DNA of 17,327 nt from NCBI GenBank assembly GCA_023458355.1, contig JAEWZS010000094.1, positions 1 to 17,327 on the forward strand, given 5' to 3'. Positions 15,403 to 17,327 of this stretch are shown here, piece by piece. Origin of the DNA: Bacillota bacterium. Its GTDB lineage: Bacteria > Bacillota > Clostridia > Christensenellales > CAG-138. Position 1 is the stretch's first letter. Each line of letters starts with the position of its first letter. The translations under genes were made by a program, and so were the position numbers. The notes below the pieces were generated by a model that worked only from the letters and a program-made list of their open reading frames with translations, was not told the DNA's origin and searched no databases.

Positions 15403-15441
15403 TATAATAACAACTAATTAAGGCATAATAACATATATAAT
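15403..15441 (+). promoter_or_regulatory. -10 elements upstream of the M28 peptidase gene
   Basis: Two perfect TATAAT hexamers occur at 15403-15408 and 15436-15441 in a very A/T-rich stretch. The second is 20 bp before the TTG start, the first 53 bp. Neither has a clear -35 at the right distance, so which one is used is open. Confidence 0.4.
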
Positions 15442-15460
15442 CAACTGCGGAGGCTTCCTT

Positions 15461-16702
15461 TTGGATAAATCTCAAATTAGTAACACTGAATTTATGGCAG
15501 ATGGCATAAAATATGTTTGCTCAAAATATAAAAACCGCTCTGCCGGTTCCATTGCAGAAAAGAATTGCCAGAAGTATTTTAAGGAAGTACTAAGCAGTTG
15601 GGCTGATCAAGTGGATGAAGAAGCCTTTTCACTTCATCCGAAGGCATTCAAGGGTTCTATGGTTTTATCCGGTTTACTGAATATTGTATCGGCAATTCTA
15701 ATATGGCTGAGTCTTACAGCAAATTCTATTATCCTATCGATTATAGGTACAGCAGTAATCCTATTTTCGGTGTTGTTGAATATTACTGAATCATTTTTCT
15801 ATAGGCGAATCTTTGATTTCCTGTTTCCTAAAGCAACTTCCATAAATATCATGGCGAGAAGAGCACCGAAAGGTGAGATAAAGCGTAGGATTATATTTGG
15901 CGGGCATGCGGATGCCGCCTATGAAATGACCTATATTTTGCACGGACAGATAAAAACCGTTTTTCCTGTTTTGGCAGGATCGTCTATTGGTGCGGCGTTT
16001 GTGTTGATATCGAGCATTGCTTTGCTTATTCGCTATATTGTCGCAGGCAGTGTTAGCATGGACGGTAGTTGGCAATTGATTGGAGTAATAAGCGTTGCAT
16101 GCATTCCTTTTTTTCTTGCCGCCGCATTTTTTATCAACTGGAACAGGATTGTGGATGGTGCAAACGATAACCTTTCAGCATGTTATGTTGCAATGAGCGT
16201 ACTTAAAGAAATGAGTGAAAAGAATATCATATGCGAAAGCACCGAAGTGTGCTGCTTAATAACAGGGTCAGAAGAAGCAGGTCTTAGAGGGGCACTCAAT
16301 TACGCACAGCGGCACAGGATGGAACTTTCAAACGTTGAAACGATATTTATAGCCTTAGATATAATGCATGAAATTAATCAGCTTCGAGTATTTACGTTAG
16401 GACAAAACGGCACACAAAAAAACAGCAATGCAGTTGGTGCGCTTCTTATAAAAGCAGGTGAGAACTGTGGGGTTGAAATTCGAAATTCGAAGTTATTGTT
16501 GGGTGCAACGGATGCAGAAGGGTTTTCGCGTTACAGTATCCAAGCTTGCGCTTTGTGCGGCGTAAGCCTGCTTCCGAGGCTTTACTATCACACACGATTT
16601 GATACTTGGGATAATATAAATAAGGATTGCTTACAGCTATCTCATGAACTCTGTATGGAAGCCACTCGTCTTTATGACCATGTAGGTATTAAAACTACAT
16701 AA
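15461..16702 (+). CDS. Membrane-anchored M28-family metallopeptidase
   Basis: This 413-residue protein has M28 (aminopeptidase Y/Q-type) zinc ligands: H149 with D151 (GGHAD), bridging D236 (GANDNLSA), catalytic base E271 and ligand E272 (GSEEAG), D300 (IALDIM) and H377 (YYHTRFDT). It also has four transmembrane helices (about 67-87, 89-108, 168-192 and 205-227). The second pair lies between the first ligand H149 and D236, i.e. inside the catalytic core. There is no signal peptide, and the loop 111-166 is rich in Arg/Lys, so the active site is predicted on the cytoplasmic side. The start is TTG at 15461-15463, set by GGAGG (15449-15453) seven bases upstream. Function beyond a zinc aminopeptidase-like hydrolase is unknown. 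Confidence 0.87.
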   Translation: MDKSQISNTEFMADGIKYVCSKYKNRSAGSIAEKNCQKYFKEVLSSWADQVDEEAFSLHPKAFKGSMVLSGLLNIVSAILIWLSLTANSIILSIIGTAVILFSVLLNITESFFYRRIFDFLFPKATSINIMARRAPKGEIKRRIIFGGHADAAYEMTYILHGQIKTVFPVLAGSSIGAAFVLISSIALLIRYIVAGSVSMDGSWQLIGVISVACIPFFLAAAFFINWNRIVDGANDNLSACYVAMSVLKEMSEKNIICESTEVCCLITGSEEAGLRGALNYAQRHRMELSNVETIFIALDIMHEINQLRVFTLGQNGTQKNSNAVGALLIKAGENCGVEIRNSKLLLGATDAEGFSRYSIQACALCGVSLLPRLYYHTRFDTWDNINKDCLQLSHELCMEATRLYDHVGIKTT

Positions 16703-16731
16703 CTTGGCTCGACGTAGTAAGGTTATTGGCA

Positions 16732-16808
16732 CTCTAAAATAGAGAACTGTTGCAGTACGCCTTTTGTTTTGTTATGTTTTATAGAGAAAATCTACGAGAG
16801 GTCTCTAT
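16732..16808. promoter_or_regulatory. Promoter and ATAGAGA repeats upstream of the MerR-type gene
   Basis: On the plus strand, TTGCAG (16750-16755), a 17-bp spacer and TATGTT (16773-16778) form a fair promoter. ATAGAGA occurs at 16739-16745 and 16781-16787, and inverted as TCTCTAT at 16802-16808, just before the ATG at 16810. The last two could pair as a 7-bp stem enclosing the ribosome site, or all three could be binding sites for the regulator itself. Confidence 0.45.
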
Positions 16809-16809
16809 C

Positions 16810-17327
16810 ATGACGCGGCAGACCTATACAACAAAACAAATTGCCGAACAAGTTGGTATTCATGTAAACACAGTCCGATTTTATGAGGAAATTGGCTTTT
16901 TAACAAAGCCCGAACGCCTTAAAAACGGATATCGCATCTACACGGATTTACAGCTTGAACAATGCAGGCTTGTTCGACGCGCTATGAAAGCTGAGGTGCT
17001 GCAAAATGGTTTGCGTAAGAAGGCGGTCGATATTGTCCAACTGTGCGCCGCGCTCGATTTTGAAGCTGCTCTATCTGCCACGCGGGAGTACCACTCGATG
17101 ATAGAAAGAGAGATCCTAAACGCAAAATCTGCCATTATCGCTGTGGAAAACATTCTAAATGCGTCTTCCAATCCGGGAATTACTCTATGGAAGCGACATG
17201 ACGCTGCCAAAGCTCTACAAGTCACATCGGAAACACTTCGCACTTGGGAACGAAGCGGCCTTGTTAAAATCATACGCAGCACAAATGGTTATCGGGTTTA
17301 TTCCGCGAAAGATATGGAACGGCTGAA
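16810..17327 (+). CDS. MerR-family regulator with two HTH domains (N-terminal 172 residues; C-terminus beyond window)
   Basis: The frame opens at ATG 16810, with GAGAGG about 10 bases before it, and stays open to the window end. Residues about 6-45 form a MerR winged helix (QIAEQVGIHVNTVRFYEEIG, then NGYRIYT). Residues about 70-122 are helical. From residue 124 a second MerR-like helix-turn-helix begins (DAAKALQVTSETLRTWERSG, then NGYRVYS). Most MerR proteins have one such domain per chain, so two in one chain would let a monomer mimic a dimer. The effector domain, if any, is not visible. Target genes are unknown. Confidence 0.85.
   Translation, partial: MTRQTYTTKQIAEQVGIHVNTVRFYEEIGFLTKPERLKNGYRIYTDLQLEQCRLVRRAMKAEVLQNGLRKKAVDIVQLCAALDFEAALSATREYHSMIEREILNAKSAIIAVENILNASSNPGITLWKRHDAAKALQVTSETLRTWERSGLVKIIRSTNGYRVYSAKDMERL

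Noticed and set aside
16681..16699. TGTAG...CTACA at the end of the M28 gene as a terminator
   Set aside because: The stem is only five pairs, overlaps the coding sequence and lacks a T-tract.
1..17327. CRISPR array, tRNA genes, transposase or integrase remnants
   Set aside because: No regularly spaced repeats, cloverleaf pattern or transposase-like frames were found on reading both strands.

Overview
The window looks like a chromosomal stretch from a low-to-mid GC Gram-positive bacterium, most likely an anaerobic member of the class Clostridia. The signs are strong AGGAGG-type ribosome binding sites, several GTG and TTG starts, a CsoR-type copper repressor, a DUF2935 protein, a YfcC/DcuC-type permease and a PucR-type regulator. 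I cannot name the species. I see no tRNA, rRNA, insertion sequence, integrase or CRISPR array.

Positions 1-6154 (minus strand) form a metal block. Reading in the direction of transcription it holds a response regulator and a histidine kinase (4-bp overlap), then a three-part membrane protein (HMA domain, TauE/SafE-like membrane core, cupredoxin-like tail), then csoR, then the copper ATPase gene copA, which runs off the left edge. A near-textbook CsoR operator and a sigma-A-type promoter lie just upstream of csoR, so csoR-copA is very probably a copper-inducible operon. The kinase has a Met/His/Cys cluster in its extracytoplasmic sensor, which fits a metal-sensing role.

Positions 6401-9626 hold an ADP-ribosylglycohydrolase gene paired with iadA (isoaspartyl dipeptidase), both on the minus strand. 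Divergent from them is a DUF2935 gene on the plus strand that ends in a strong terminator. The iadA upstream region carries spaced direct repeats that look like an operator.

Positions 9578-15344 are bounded by two strong terminators and look like one self-contained catabolic module. It has a plus-strand PucR-type regulator and, divergently, an ATZ/TRZ-type amidohydrolase, a YfcC-type permease and an alpha/beta hydrolase. The 276-bp divergent intergenic region is dense in GTAC-centred motifs and inverted repeats. By eye the minus-strand genes here are more GC-rich than the flanking genes. The substrate cannot be read from sequence. This is the best candidate for an undescribed pathway in the window.

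Positions 15461-17327 (plus strand) hold a membrane-embedded M28-family peptidase, with two transmembrane helices placed inside the catalytic core. It is followed by a MerR-family regulator that appears to carry two MerR-type helix-turn-helix domains and is cut by the right edge.
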